Positions 22,880-35,269 of a stretch of DNA of 64,000 nucleotides are shown piece by piece. A program made the translations under genes and the position numbers. Origin of the DNA: Siphonodentalium dalli. Its lineage: Eukaryota > Mollusca > Scaphopoda > Gadilida > Siphonodentaliidae. The stretch is taken from the NCBI GenBank assembly GCA_032622095.1, contig CP136066.1:53288609-53352608 (forward strand), read 5' to 3'. The notes under the pieces are model-generated. The model did no database searches and was not told the origin of the DNA. It was given only the letters and a program-made list of their open reading frames with translations. Position 1 is the first letter of the stretch. Every line of letters begins with the position of its first letter.

Positions 22880-23170
22880 TGGGTTGGTTCGGGTGTCTCC
22901 CCCCGAACTTTGGTATATTCCAACAGTTGGAAATTTCATGCCTGACACAACATTAGTTGGACATTAATTTGACAGCATATATAGGTTGGAATTGTTCTCA
23001 TTGTATGATTTTCCAACCAGTAATAGTTGGCAATTTTCCAATTTTAATGTCAGGTTGGATATTTCCAAGGGGGTGCATATAGAATTTTGTGTGTTTGATG
23101 TTTGGTTCAGGGGGGATTTGACCGGAAATCTGAAGGTGCACACAGCTCCCCCCATGGGAACCCTCTAGCC
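22880..23170. repeat. TTCCAAC-rich dispersed repeat, second copy
   Basis: CCCCCCGAACTTTGGTATAT is followed by repeated AGTTGGAAATTT and TTTTCCAAC motifs. Short frames on both strands here mirror each other and have no protein motif. Confidence 0.45.
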
Positions 23171-23179
23171 ATGTCCATA

Positions 23180-24410
23180 GAACGTGTACGTGTGGGTATT
23201 TAATCATATAAATTGACTGACATTTCCACAGTATAGTCCTGCGATCCTAGAATAAGCCTTACATTTGTGTTTGTGCGATTGGGATATACAGCCCACGTGC
23301 GATCACAACATTAGCTTCATGGACAAAGCTTTATTTTCCGACTATTGCACAGCACGTTGGCCAAAAAATGCATGTGTACTAGTATCCCCACTACAGAGAC
23401 TATTTTGCAAAACGACTGCTATTAACGAATCAAAACATTTTAAATTTGAAAATGTTATAAGACTAGAGAGTACATACGTGTATCTGATAATCCGTAGATA
23501 TCATATCATCCTACTATTTCTTGGATAAGAAGGAACATATAATTACGAGCAAAGCAGAAGACATATCCATGCAGGTTCACCATTCGGTCAATGGTGACGT
23601 TATCCACCGAATTGAAATCGACATGCGTTCGGACGGAATTTTATGGATGGAATTATGAAATGAACATGATGAAAGTGTTCTGTAAGATTGATCTACTTGC
23701 TCAATTTAACAACACATTGAAAAAAAATCGTTTTAAATAACAATGTAAACATAAAAAACTAGAGGCGTTATAATATCCGCCGGATACCCCGGGAGTATCT
23801 GCTATACATGTATGTAAGCATGCCATAACATAAAGTCCAAGATATTTGTAGCGTTAATAGTGCTCGTGGCGAAAGTCGGTGCTTCAAGTCGATTCGTGGC
23901 GAAAAAGTAGAGATGCTCATTGGATAGTAATCCTTTCTAATAAAAATCGCCGCCTTTAGATGTCGGCGTTTTGCGGCGAGTCGCCGCGATTTTGAGTGCA
24001 CCGATCGCAGCGTTAGGCGGAATGAGGCTGCTACATGTAGTAACTGGAATTCGTGTCTGGAATAAGAGTATTGCACGTAGTAGCTAGATTTCATGCCTGT
24101 AATAAGAGTACTGCTTGTAGTAGCTGGAAATATCAGACTTGAACATAAAGGTGACATTGATCCGATAATTGAATTTCCAGCCATATATTTAGTGTAAATT
24201 ATGAGAATATTCCCCAACATCCATCTAATTTTGTAATCCAGTGACTTCCGGTTTGACAAATTTGACAATATATATGTATATAACATTTTCCAAAATTTAC
24301 AATTTTGCGAGAAACATACATGGAAATACGTAGTGTTCGAAAAGAAGTGCAGCTGGGCATTTAAAATTAGTCATCTCCGAAACGAAGATCCTCCAACCAC
24401 GTTCTGGTTC
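23180..24410. other. Non-coding stretch with an unrecognised 172-codon minus frame
   Basis: A minus-strand frame at 23768-24286 is open for 172 codons. It shows no recognised domain, and an internal block with GTAGTAGCTGGA-like phrases repeats near 24030-24130. I do not call it a gene. Confidence 0.3.
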
Positions 24411-24416
24411 ACCGAA

Positions 24417-25098
24417 ACTGGTAAAATGATTCGTGTATCTGGGCGAGTTGTTTTTGTTGCGATACTGGGTTGGTGGGCTCTAACCCTCTGTGTGACTTTT
24501 CATCCAGCCGTAAAACTGGTAAACATGAGTCGTGTATCTGGGCGAGTTGTTTTTGTTGCGTTACGTGATTGGTGGCCTCTAACCCTCTGTGTGACTTTCA
24601 TCCAGCCGTAAAACTGGTAAAATGATTTGTGTATCTGGGCGAGTTGTTTTTGTTGCATTACGGGGTTGGTGGGCTCTTACCCTCTGTGTGACTTCCATCC
24701 AACCGTAAAACAGGTAAAATGATTTGTGTATCTGGGCGAGTTGTTTTTGTTGCATTACGGGGTTGGTGTGCTCTTACCCTCTGTGTGACGTCCATCCAAT
24801 CGTAAAACTGGTAAAATGATTCGTGTATCTGGGCGAGTTGTTTTTGTTGCACTACGGGGTTGGTGGGCTCTAACCCTCTGTGTGACTTTTCATCCAGCCG
24901 TAAAACTGGTAAAAATGATTTGTGTATCTGGGCGAGTTGTTTTTGTTGCACTACGGTGTTGGTGGGCTCTTACCCTCTGTGTGACTTCCATCCAACCGTA
25001 AAACTGGTAAAATGATTCGTGTATCTGGGCGAGTTTTTTTTGTTGCACTACGGGGTTGGTGGGATCTAACCCCCTGTGTGACTTTTCATCCAACCGTA
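24417..25098. repeat. 98-bp tandem satellite, seven copies
   Basis: Units start at about 24417, 24512, 24610, 24707, 24804, 24902 and 25000. Each contains TCTGGGCGAGTTGTTTTTGT, GGTTGGTGGGCTCTAACC and CATCCAGCCGTAAAACTG. Divergence between units is low. Open frames on both strands are by-products of the repeat. Confidence 0.92.
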
Positions 25099-25156
25099 AA
25101 ACTGACGACGTCGTGATACGGCCTACATGTAGCTGCCTGAAAGAACGTAACTGACA

Positions 25157-25440
25157 AATAAATCAAACCAATCTACTAATCATCGTCGCCAATAACAACA
25201 ACAACAACTCCCAAATAAACCTAACCAATCTACTAATCATCGTCGCTAATATCAACAACAACTCCCAAAATAAACCAAACCAATCTACAATCATCGTCGC
25301 CAATATCAATAACGTCAACAACAATATCAACAACAATAACAACGACATCAATAACAGCAACAAGTCCAGTCTCACTATCGTCGCCAATATCAACAACATC
25401 AACAACAATATCAATAACATCAACAAATCCAGTATTGTAA
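25157..25440. repeat. CAA/ATC-rich imperfect tandem repeat
   Basis: Three units of about 56 bp (from 25157, 25213 and 25270) contain CCAATCTACTAATCATCGTC and AACAACAACTCCC. They grade into imperfect AACATC/AACAAC triplet repeats up to about 25430. Confidence 0.75.
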
Positions 25441-25821
25441 AACAAGTGTATAGACGTGCGATAAGCGAAGGCAATCGATGCACTAAAATACCTGATACAA
25501 TGTATCAACATCGGGGATTGGTTGTCAGCCCATATTAACATAATTCGGTCGATCGTTACCAGTAACTATAGAGTTGACATTCTTGAAGACTTCTACTTGG
25601 GGGTGAGCGACACGGACAATAACTTGCCCATGTAACATACGCTACGCATATACCCCATTCGTATGGTATCACGGTGAGGTTACGACAAATCCGATTGTCT
25701 ACGTACATACACACATGCATACATGTGTGTCTGGGTGTTTGCCACATGTATTGGTTGTGTTCGGGTTTGTTGCATTTTAATCATGTAAAGTAATCATAAT
25801 TACATTGGAAGATTCGCGAAT

Positions 25822-26128
25822 ATGACTTGCATACGCGTGCGTATGTGTTTTGTTGCCACATTCGTCGGTTGTATTTGGGGCTACACAAACACTCTCATGG
25901 AAGCCTCGTCCACAGAAAACGAAGTGTTCGACGATCCGCGATCCGTGATGGGTGTGTTCCAGACAGACTCAATTATTCAGTGCGCATCAAGCTGCTTCGG
26001 TACAAAGGGTTGCTGGACAATTTATTACAACTCTGGAAAAATGGCATGCCAGCTCAACTCTAATATACTGGACGGAACTGAAACCATGACGCCATCACAG
26101 AATACGGCATACTACAGAATATATGAAG
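25822..26128 (+). CDS. First coding exon: signal peptide plus PAN/Apple-like module
   Basis: The exon encodes a hydrophobic leader (residues 5-20, CIWGYT cleavage region) and then a Cys framework C54-x3-C58-x5-C64-x11-C76 with an aromatic GCWTIYYNS core. The C-x3-C-x5-C spacing and following C-L segment are typical of PAN/Apple modules, which bind proteins or carbohydrates in secreted proteins. The coding frame ends at GAAG|GTTAGT, a canonical donor leaving one base (phase 1). The in-frame stop two codons on is inside the intron. The EB/EGF exon at 57286 has a matching phase. ATG at 25822 is chosen because it precedes the leader. The product is likely extracellular; ligand and pathway are unknown. 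Confidence 0.75.
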
Positions 26129-26426
26129 GTTAGTCACACTTAACCAAAATTCGGTCAAAATGTTCAATTGTTGAAATCTCGAAACTGAAATTTTTTATTG
26201 TTCTGATTGTTTGATTATCAAACTAACGTTTTATTTAGTGGTATTTTATGCCACCATTTTAACATTTGCGGACTTCATATAATCTTTTAGACTAAAATTG
26301 CACCATATTAGACAAAATATGTACAGAAATGGTTCTATCATTTTCGAGTGAGTACACAATTCCAATCAACAAATCAAAACTCCTCTACGAGATCTGTGCG
26401 TGACGTTTCATAATGTAGCATATTCT

Positions 26427-26875
26427 GGTTACACTGGTGTAAATGTTTTCCATATGCCTCAGTGCTAACGTTTTAGCGTATACTGTTGGCAATATAAACT
26501 TTGGGTTCAAACTTTTCTTTAAATCTGAAAAATTGACATTTGGGGAAACTTTTTACGCAAAACAATCATGTCTATCCAGCAGGGAATTCGCCTTTAAATC
26601 TTGTGTTTCGTAACTAGTGTCAGAACCGCATAAAAAATACTGTTATATTTTAGACCACACCAAAAAATTCAAACTTCACTACAAATGGTTAATTCATGTG
26701 CCAATGGCTATTTTACTTATGGGAAATCATAGGGAGGAGGTGTGTTGATTTTTTTATGTAAAAAGCACACAAGGCTATTGACCAATCAGGGCCCAGTGTC
26801 TACTTTATTATCTCCTATATATTCCTCCCGCGTCCGCTAGATGTCACTCCGAACCCTATTTACACCAGTGTAACC
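26427..26875. mobile_element. MITE with 18-bp perfect TIRs
   Basis: GGTTACACTGGTGTAAAT at 26427-26444 is exactly inverted at 26858-26875. The flanks share ATTCT-like bases but no convincing target duplication. There is no coding content in the 449 bp. Confidence 0.65.
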
Positions 26876-27262
26876 TAATTCTGGGGGTACCTGATATCGG
26901 CAAATTTAGCGACAAAATCGTTATGCGGCAGGATTATTGTATCGGGCGTATTGTGTATCAGTTTGGACGAAAATCTGGTCGCAAATGATCGCTCTTGGCA
27001 CATGGATCACCAATCTTGAAATATCATTGCGCTCAAAATAAAAGTATTGTTTTCGAGTTTCTAGTATGCATGGGCGCTGTCAGCGTTCGTACGAACCCGC
27101 CTGGAAACATAAGTCAGATTCTTTATCTGAAGTTTAAACGGACATAGCTGGTTCGAACCCGAAAACTACACAATTTGGTAAGAGGTATCTCAAAACATAC
27201 CTCCACGGAAGATTTCCGAACAAACTATGTGTCATAGATACACCATAAACTAATTTATATTA

Positions 27263-27666
27263 AGGGTACGTTCATACGCTGGCAAGTTTGCACGGTATGG
27301 TTTTCAGGCATTTTGTCGTAGAAAACGATATGGTGCCAGAATATGAACGGAAACAAGCATATAAAATTCATCTGTACCACAGCTAACTACGTGCGAAGTA
27401 AAATGTCTGTAGTGGCACCTGTAGCGATGCTACCGGAATTGCATGTAAATAACATGCAATTATCTCGCAAGAATAAATCATACATATATTTGAAGGCAAA
27501 TTCCAGTAGCATCGTTACAAGTGGAACTACATAAATTTTACTTCTCATGTCTTTCGCTTTGGCAAAGATTCATGTTATGTGCATGTTTCCCTTCATATTC
27601 TGGCACCATGTGGTTTTATATGACGAAATGCCCGCAAAACATACCGTGCAAACTTGCCAGTGTATG
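27263..27666. mobile_element. TIR element B, PIF/Harbinger-like
   Basis: The left end GGGTACGTTCATACGCTGG, extending through CAAGTTTGCACGGTATG, is inverted at the right end up to CGTACCC. The TIR is about 50 bp. The left flank is TAA and the right flank TAC, consistent with a mutated TAA duplication. It shares TIRs with 12990-13851 but is shorter, so it is a deletion derivative. Confidence 0.7.
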
Positions 27667-27679
27667 AACGTACCCTACG

Positions 27680-29300
27680 GGACCAGATAAGAAAATATAG
27701 TTTATATTCTGCGCAACTATACTCAATGGCGTGGAATGACGATAAATGGAATGATGCTAAATGAAGAGAGTTATCTTGTTTCTTTCTTATCATTTACATA
27801 TTACATCTCCGGTTTAAACTCATAATATTTATAAACTTGACTACATTTTAATAATATTATAAACAAACGACATATATAGAATAAGCTGCAACTTTATTTG
27901 CTATCACATATATGTTTATGGCTAAATTTTCGGGAGTCTATTCTCCCCTTCGTGCGCATATCTGTACATTATGGTATATTATATAGATAAACTAAGATTA
28001 CTGTGACAAATCATATATTATGTATAATGCTATACATGAAAATCAATGTACACTCTGCCACAAAGGCCGTACATTTTGCACCTACCAGTATATATTGTGT
28101 TTTACTTTTATCCTTTTCCCACTTACCTTATATGGTTACACATAGAAACATGGAATATTTTTTATTTATCGGCCGTGAACAAATGCAACTTCATACCATG
28201 GGAAGATAATGTTGAACTGTCGTCCCTCTGAAACGTGTATGATATATATCATGTGTTGATAGTCACCGCGGAATCATATGCGTGATCAAGAACTACAGGC
28301 TGTATGTGGACACTTACATGTATATTATACCATGCCCCAAAAAATTAAATTATTCTTCATTCTCACATAAATATTACTTTCATACGTTATCAGACCCAAC
28401 ATGCATCTGGTATACATATCCCCGTGCAAATAAGTTCATAATGGACCAATAATATTCACATAGGATCATATTGGATATTTGATTCTGAAATAAGCCGGTA
28501 GTCGACATACCCGTTATTCCATTTTATGGCTGAAGTTAATAACGAGATCGTTTTCATGAGAATAGATGTACATATGACACAACTTAAATAAATTGTTGTT
28601 TTGCTCTCAACTGATGATTGGGAAATACGTATTTGCAATTGAGTAAAATATTAACTGTAAACGACCATTAAAGGGGGCGACTCAACCCTTTGAACGTAAG
28701 TGATGGTACGGGCGTGAATCGTAACTAGACCAAGTTACTTCCGTACACTGTTAAAATTCGAAATGCTGAAACAGCATATGGTGTGATATCTAGCACTTCC
28801 ACAATGGCTGCACCCGAAGAAGTGCTGTAATAAAACTTGAGAAAGTGCCTCCATTGTAGCTCTTGGCGTCTGTGCTGTATTTAAGTTGTATCACTAATGA
28901 AGTGCTTCCACAGTGACTGCATCCGAAGTGCTGAAATAAAGCTTAAGTTGACTAAGTGCTTACTTGTAAGCATTTGACAATTACTGTTGCATGAAATTAA
29001 CCAGGTTAGAGTATCAGTAATTCGAAGGTAAGTTTCAATAATCAGAACCCCGTTGGAGGTAATTGCACATTTGTATAACTGGAAAGTAATATTCCACTAC
29101 ATGCATAAATATCCAACTGAGACAAAATAATACGGCTTATTTTCACTTTGCCGACGACTGTGTTTGCTTCCGATCTGTGTTGTTTCAACATGTAGCCTGG
29201 AATCGTTTCAAATGTGTAGTCATCAGGTGAGCGATGTTCATGTTCACTCGGTGAAAGAGTATTCGTATTTAATATTTAATCGTGGTGTATTTTGTTTTCT
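27680..29300. other. Intronic AT-rich stretch with a local duplication
   Basis: A block GCACTTCCACAATGGCTGCA and its variant GTGCTTCCACAGTGACTGCA occur at about 28792 and 28911, each followed by CCGAAG...AGTGCTG. No gene is recognised. Confidence 0.4.
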
Positions 29301-29321
29301 TGTGCTATAAATGCGATACGA

Positions 29322-29385
29322 ACATCAGCGATCAGATGCTCGCAGCCCGTTTATATATAACCATGGGTATATGCGAGAAATACAC
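29322..29385 (-). repeat. Dispersed repeat, inverted copy at 40138-40205
   Basis: CCCGTTTATATATAACCATG flanked by CAGATGCTCG and GGGTATATGC is found inverted at 40138-40205 with few mismatches. Confidence 0.7.
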
Positions 29386-29756
29386 AATGAGAACAATTTC
29401 CACAGTTTGAATCGATAAGCCTTGCATTTTGATGTTGCGTTTTTTGACAATCGGTCTTCCGTGTCATTTCTACAACACAATTATCGTCTTACTTGCAGCA
29501 AGACGTTGTTACCGTGTGATCGACACGGAAGCGTTTTCATTTAGATAATGGTCAATATATTGCCGCCGGTGCAGTGTATTCTCGGATAGAAAACAAATAG
29601 GCCAATGCCGAAAGCAGAAACTATGTCGCGAGGGGCACCCCTGGTTGAATCTGGAATATTTTGGTTTAAGCATTGTTTATTTATCCACCAAATATATAAT
29701 AGTTACATAATATACATTGAACAAGGGAATACACAAGGAACTGATATGTATTGGTT

Positions 29757-29818
29757 ATAACCCCCTTGGGTATCTGTACAACAAATATATTTCTTGTACA
29801 GATACCCAAGGGGGTTAT
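29757..29818. repeat. Perfect 24-bp hairpin
   Basis: ATAACCCCCTTGGGTATCTG plus TACA (29757-29780) is perfectly inverted at 29795-29818 around a 14-nt AT-rich loop. No TTAA or other transposon end was found at its edges. Confidence 0.9.
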
Positions 29819-29829
29819 GACATATTTAT

Positions 29830-30960
29830 AAAACGGTTCACACCCCAAGGCAAACACAAGTGAGCCACATTCTATTCGACGATTACCTATCAACTACCAT
29901 TCAATTAAAAGTTAATTGAATGGATTATGGTGTTACATATTCCTGTTGAATAAATAGTCAAATGTTCGTTGACAATCGGCTCACTTGGGTCTGCATTATA
30001 TATCAGCATTGATAAATCATTTTGTGTCCGAATTTGAGAACGTTTTATACTCATAGCGTGTTTCTTGATAAAACAGATTCTTCGCCTTGTTGTCATAATG
30101 GAATTATCGTTCAGAACACAGGAGACAATGTGCCGGTAGTGTTCGGACTCCTAAGTGAAACTATTCCACATTAATTGCATGAAGTTTGTTTGATGAAATA
30201 TCACCGGCATTCATAACAAAAGACGTAAGCAAACCTGTGTATAGTGGATGTATTTTCCGCGCACATGCATGTATATGAGAACAGTTTGTGAAATTTTCTC
30301 AATGTATCATTCTGAAGATCATTATGTGATTATTGTGGATTATACATTCGAAACAGGTTTGGATCTCGTTCAGTTTACTTCCAATCGTCCGCCCCTCTCG
30401 ATAGACAAAAACATATTCAACCAAAAGTGTTGGCCCCAACCCATGCAGACCACCCCTATATGTCCGCTAATAATGGAATGATCCGTGTTTTAACTTCCCA
30501 AGTGACTGGTGCGATCATTATCATGGCGCATTGTTAGAATTTCACACATACCGGTCCGATCTTCTTTCAGCTTACTATCCAATTAATGTCAATTTCTGTG
30601 TGATATTTAGCTCAAGTCTGTATTTTGGCCCCGTTGAAATACAGATTCATACAAGAAATATTGTTCATGAATTGGAGCAATTTGATTGGCCGAGGGGTGT
30701 GAACCGGTTTATAAAATGGATATGGTAATATGTGATATATCTGGTAGAAAGGGAGAACGACAGTAAGCACATGGCTTTTCGGGTGTCGTTCTCCCCATGT
30801 ATCATCAAGGGCCCCTGTATAATATATATACATCATCATGGAATTTGACGATAGTGTTGGGACCGGACAGTAGATAGATAATTATATGGGTCCTGGGAAT
30901 TTTTGATAAGAAGACAAAGATGGAGGGAATGGTGGAGGGAGTGGAATGGAACGGATTTGT
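29830..30960. other. Intronic non-coding stretch
   Basis: No gene or element terminus is recognised. Short frames around 30248-30839 overlap on both strands without motifs. Confidence 0.4.
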
Positions 30961-30999
30961 CGTTTTATTACATGTTAGGTATGATACTCTAAGATGCTG

Positions 31000-32240
31000 C
31001 TGACCGATTTATAATCAAGCAACTAAAATCGTTGTGTGTGGATAATAATTTTTTGGAATTCTTCAAAAATAGTTAGATTCGTTTGTAGACTCATTGTATC
31101 GTCGCCATTGATGAAAATATAAACTGAGGGAACTATTGCGTCTGGGATCTTTCCAAGAATAATTTGCCTATGTGAACGGTAACGCCGACATTGGAATATG
31201 TAGTGGTAGCTATCTTCGATTTGGCCATAAACACAGCGATCAGTGACAGAGATATAATTTTGGTATTTGTGCGCGTTTAGAACACTACAATAGTTTCTAA
31301 GACATGTGTGGATTACTTGTGCTTTTCTTGTGTAACAATATTTGAAGCGTGAGTTCTTCTTTTTATGACTAGTGTTTATTGTTGTTCTAAATTCGTCGTA
31401 ATTCACTATGTCGCGTGTGTTCATCGGTAGTGAATTCCAGAGGGCTGCTGTATTTAATATAAATGACCCGACGAGTGAATTGGCGTTAAATTGGGGTAGC
31501 CGAAAGTTTTTTGAGTTGCGGGTATTAATTTTCGATGCTTCGGATACAAGTGGGGGCACTAAGTTTTGTAGGTACTCCGGGGCCTAGTTATAAATCATTT
31601 TGTGATATAAATAAAGTTTCGAATTTTCACGTCTCATTTTAGAGTCTCCCAACCTGCTTCAATTTTAAGGTTATTATTACTCGTGGATCTGGTACATCCT
31701 GTTACGATACGCGCAGCTTCTAGTTGTATATCTTCCAACTTGTCAGATTCTGCTAATGTGCAATTGTCCCAGATAACGTTTGCGTATTCTATGATTGGTC
31801 TTGCAAGAGTGAAATAACATTTTTCTAGGGTTTCTCTATTAAGAACGTATTTTTGTTTATGTAACATAGATATTCGATACCATGCAAGTTTAGATATAGA
31901 CCCAATATGGCCCTTCCATGCGCAATTGTTCACAAAAACGACACCAAGGTGTTTGTGGTTTGATACTGTGTTTAATGGGACATTGTTCATATATATAAGC
32001 TTGGGTGATTCAAAGTGTTTTGTTTGCGTGATATGCACATAGCTTCTGATTTACTGGCATTGAATTTTACTAGCCATCTCTTCGACCATGCTTCCAGTGT
32101 GTTTATATACTTTTGCATTATTTTAGCACTTTGTATCGGGTCTTTAATAGGTAGAAATATGGACGTATCGTCAGCAAATAGTCTAATAATATATGGGATA
32201 TTTTGCACTCGGGACTTGGCTAGATGGTTTTCGTTGGGGG
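31000..32240 (-). mobile_element. 5'-truncated LINE (RT palm to C-terminus)
   Basis: On the minus strand three pieces lie in correct order. The first contains the RT catalytic box RLFADDTSIF (about 32140-32170). The second has HKHLGVVF, RPIIEYANVIWDNC and LEAARIVTGCTR motifs of the non-LTR RT thumb region (31634-32038). The third is a C-terminal segment with a Cys-rich knuckle, CVYGQIEDSYHYIFQC (31023-31559). A frameshift near 32030 and a stop at about 31634 separate them. The upstream palm motifs and endonuclease are absent, so this is a dead 5'-truncated insertion. The motif wording fits CR1/L2/Jockey-type LINEs. Confidence 0.85.
31023..31559 (-). pseudogene. LINE ORF2 C-terminal part
   Basis: A frame of 178 codons contains LWNSLPMNTRD, as seen in many LINE C-termini, and ends with a Cys/His knuckle (CVYGQIEDSYHYIFQC, then RYRSHR). 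It follows the thumb segment after a stop codon and a short out-of-frame gap. It is inactive because the catalytic part is in other frames upstream. Confidence 0.75.
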
Positions 32241-32331
32241 GTTTCCACCTTGGATTTCCAACTGCACCCACCCCATTGAACCACACCAAACACACAAGAT
32301 TGCGTAATTCAATTCCCCCCCCCCCCTGCAT
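31634..32331 (-). pseudogene. LINE RT palm/thumb in two overlapping frames
   Basis: The upstream frame (to 31987) has the FADD catalytic pair followed by LEAWSKRWLVKFNASKSEAM, the usual post-palm segment. The downstream frame (32038-31634) continues with HKHLGV and the WDNC motif. The overlap of 52 bp around KSEAM shows a single frameshift. The first roughly 30 codons of the upstream frame (32240-32331) are unrelated flank containing a poly-C tract. Confidence 0.8.
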
Positions 32332-32559
32332 GGGGCTTTGATTTTCCCAAAGGTTCCCTCACAACTACTAGATGGTAGACTATTCTAAATTATTTCTAAA
32401 TGGACCAGTAGTCTTGTGGCCACTAGCCAAGCAGGGGGATGAAAAGGATGGTTCGGCCAGTATGAGTATAACATCTAGTGGTATAACGCCTGACAAATTT
32501 ACACCCCGATTTATTTTTTCTCAAAGTAACTGGCAAGGGCACCGGCCACACGGGTTGGA

Positions 32560-32900
32560 CGATGGTTCGGCCCGATGTGAGAACCTTTTGAAAATCTGAA
32601 CATGAAAATTTGACAATGCTAGCATATAGTCTGGCCTCAAGCTTTCCAATTCGGGGGAAATTTTCAACCTGACACCCACCCTTAGGTTTGAAAATTTCCA
32701 ACCGATGGGCATTTCAGTCCAGAATTTTGCAAATAACAATTTTGGTCTAAAACAACAAATTCATCAATAAGAAATTGTTGGAAAATCAAACTACGAGAAC
32801 AATTTCAACCTAATTTTGGTGTAAATTTTCCAAATAATGTTGCATTAGGTTTGACTATAGTTTGGGGGGGTAAGACCACCCCCTGCATAGAATAAATCGT
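32560..32900. repeat. TTCCAAC-rich dispersed repeat, third copy
   Basis: Repeated TTTTCAACC, AAATTTCCAACC and GTTGGAAAATC phrases resemble 22045-22260 and 22880-23170. A stretch with CCGGGGAGGGGTCAGGGG at 32925-33090 relates to the repeat at 2850-2995. Confidence 0.45.
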
Positions 32901-33210
32901 CGGTACTAAATTATGTTGGGTGGCAGCCGGGGAGGGGTCAGGGGGCTAAATCCCCACCCTTGTCGGGGAGGGATTGCCACCCCCGTCGGTGAGATATACA
33001 ATGGTCAACCCGGTATCTAAAGCCCGCCCCTATCGAGGAATCGTATAGCCCCTCCATCGGAGATATCCTGGCGCCACCCCTGTTTGAAATCTGATAGATA
33101 TTTTAAAGGAGAAGACCACATATGGAGCAGCAACCAGGGAGGGAGACCACAAAACTACACTAAATACATCCCAATAAACCCAAATTGGATGCAGTCGCAT
33201 ATGTTATATC

Positions 33211-34869
33211 CTAGCAGGGTTACCCAGCGTTGCCCAGCTTAATATGTTGTGATACCCTTAGCTGTGGACATTTGGTGGGAATTGAGAATACCCTTGCTCA
33301 AAAGTTACACGTATTCTCATAAATTGTTTATCCAAATGGATTCACAAAACGTCATTCTATTACGAGGATTATTCCGCGCTCCGCGTGTATAATGTTTCGC
33401 TGTTTCTTAATTACATGGGAGCATGGGCGTTTTATTTATAGAATGGGAATTTTAGGACGGATTAAAAGTCGAACTGCGACCCGGAGCCTGAGTCCGGTAA
33501 AAGGTTTAGTTGGGAATTTCAATTTCATTTGTTATTCGGATGCCAAGAAGTGCAAGGCGATTAATTCTATGAGTTGGTCATTCGTGAAACCAATATATTT
33601 TATATTCTATAATTACAATCATGGGTATATAATGTATGATCTTGAGCGCGTTACCATTTCTGACTATGGTGTTCTTGTATGTAGTGGTTCACAAGTTGTC
33701 GGAGTCATTGTAATTTTGTTTCTCGCGACTAATTCGTCACACCAATGAAGAAATATTTATTTACAAATGTGCGTACTTCAGTTGCAGTTAACACTTTTTT
33801 AATAGCACAGTCGAAGTGGTTGCAAGCGATGTTTGTTTGTTTTTTTATTATAAATATTTTTATTGGGTATATATGTTTTGTTATCAATTTTGGATCCCCT
33901 CTCTCCTCTGTGACTCGATGGGCGCCACGTAATGGAGATGATTATGTATAAGATTGTTGGTAATCGGCGACAAAACTATTTCATAATTTTTGCTGCCTCT
34001 CCCCCTTTCTGTCCCTGCCACCTACATAGTTACTTTAGATGATTATAACCCGCACCATTATCTTTAAGTTACCGCTTTGGTCCCTCGTGAAGTTATATAG
34101 AACAAAGACAGTCAGACGTTCGCAAATGTAGGTACCAAGGTAGCGTCTTTAACCCACACGACTTTATTTATCGTGTCATTGGAGAAGAACGCGTATATAT
34201 GTGAATGTGGTGGAAATTGGCGCTAAACATATTTTTATCAGTTTCGGTGACCATCCCCTCCCCATCTCAAGCGGTGCCACTTTTGACATATTTAGACCAT
34301 TCAATTAGATTTAGTATGAAGATGAATATATATAATGGTGGAAATCCGCGACTAAACAAATTCTTATCAAGTTGAGTGCCCCATCTCACCCAAACGCACC
34401 AATTTGGTGTATTTAAACGACACGATTAGATTCCTCACATCACGGAGACGAATATGTATCAATTTGAGGAAATCGGCGCTAACATATTATTCTAACAATT
34501 TGTTTGTCCCTCTACCACCCCTGGCTGGTGATGATTATATATAAGTTTGCTGGTAATCGGCGAATAATCAAACTGTTGTTAAATGTATTACCCCCCCCCC
34601 CCATCTCTCATCCAACCGGCACCAATTTTGCGTCTTTAAATCACACGATTAGATTCCTCGTATCATGGAGAAGAATATGTATCAATTTGTTGGAAATCGG
34701 GGCTAAATTTTTTTTTATCAATCTTGGTGCCTCTCTCCCTTCAGTCCAACCCTGACTCGAATGACGCCACTCTTGACAGTTTTACACACCATTAGATATA
34801 AACTCCTGATATGGAGATGATTATATATAAGTTATGTAACAGGCAGACATTTGCCAATATAGATATAGA
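33211..34869 (-). mobile_element. Non-autonomous Helitron copy 1a
   Basis: On the minus strand the 5' end is TCTATATCTATATTGGCAAA and the 3' end has a hairpin (CTGGGCAACGCTGGG) followed by a short spacer and CTAG. The base after the 5' boundary is the expected A/T. At the 3' side the flanking base is G instead of T, probably mutated. It carries a satellite array at about 33940-34840 and a private insert at 33380-33690. No Rep/helicase ORF is present. Confidence 0.65.
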
Positions 34870-35269
34870 TTTTGTGAAGGTAAAGAGTTGTTGTTGTCAT
34901 AGTACTAGAGCATACATCGGTTATAGGGATGACTTAATGGAACAAGACATTTTCTTGCGAAACGATGTTAAGTATAAACAAGGCGCGGACTTTGATTGCT
35001 GGTGTCAGAGCCCGACCAAACGCGTACAATGTACATAGCTTTTAACGGCAAGCCAGAGTCATTCTTGAGTTGACAGAAACTGTCAGCTGTTGGCGCCGTG
35101 GATGTTTTCAAAAGTGCCCGAGCCACTTGCTGTGGTCAGTTGTGTCGATTTTACACATAAACTGTCGTCACAAACACTTTCTGAGTACATTGAAAGCTGA
35201 CAGTACCTCCAGTTCACGATAACGTTTTGTTGGCCATCGATCTTGTTGGTTCATTTAGAAAGGTCCCTC
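34870..35269. other. Unique stretch between Helitron fragments
   Basis: The sequence has no match elsewhere in the window. A short plus frame (to 35038) includes a few Cys residues, but its start lies inside the Helitron, so I do not call a gene. Confidence 0.35.

Noticed and set aside
24333-25093. Repetitive protein in frames of the 98-bp satellite
   Set aside because: Frames exist on both strands and shift between units because the unit length is not a constant multiple of three.
25163-25541. Hydrophobic Leu/Ile/Val-rich frames on the minus strand
   Set aside because: They are translations of CAA/ATC-type repeats in different frames.
27150-27160. Possible tRNA box B (GGTTCGAACCC)
   Set aside because: No box A or acceptor stem at a suitable distance; the 11-mer is a short palindrome that can occur by chance.
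33392-33748. 118-codon frame in Helitron copy 1a
   Set aside because: It spans the boundary of a private insert and common Helitron sequence, and no motif is seen.
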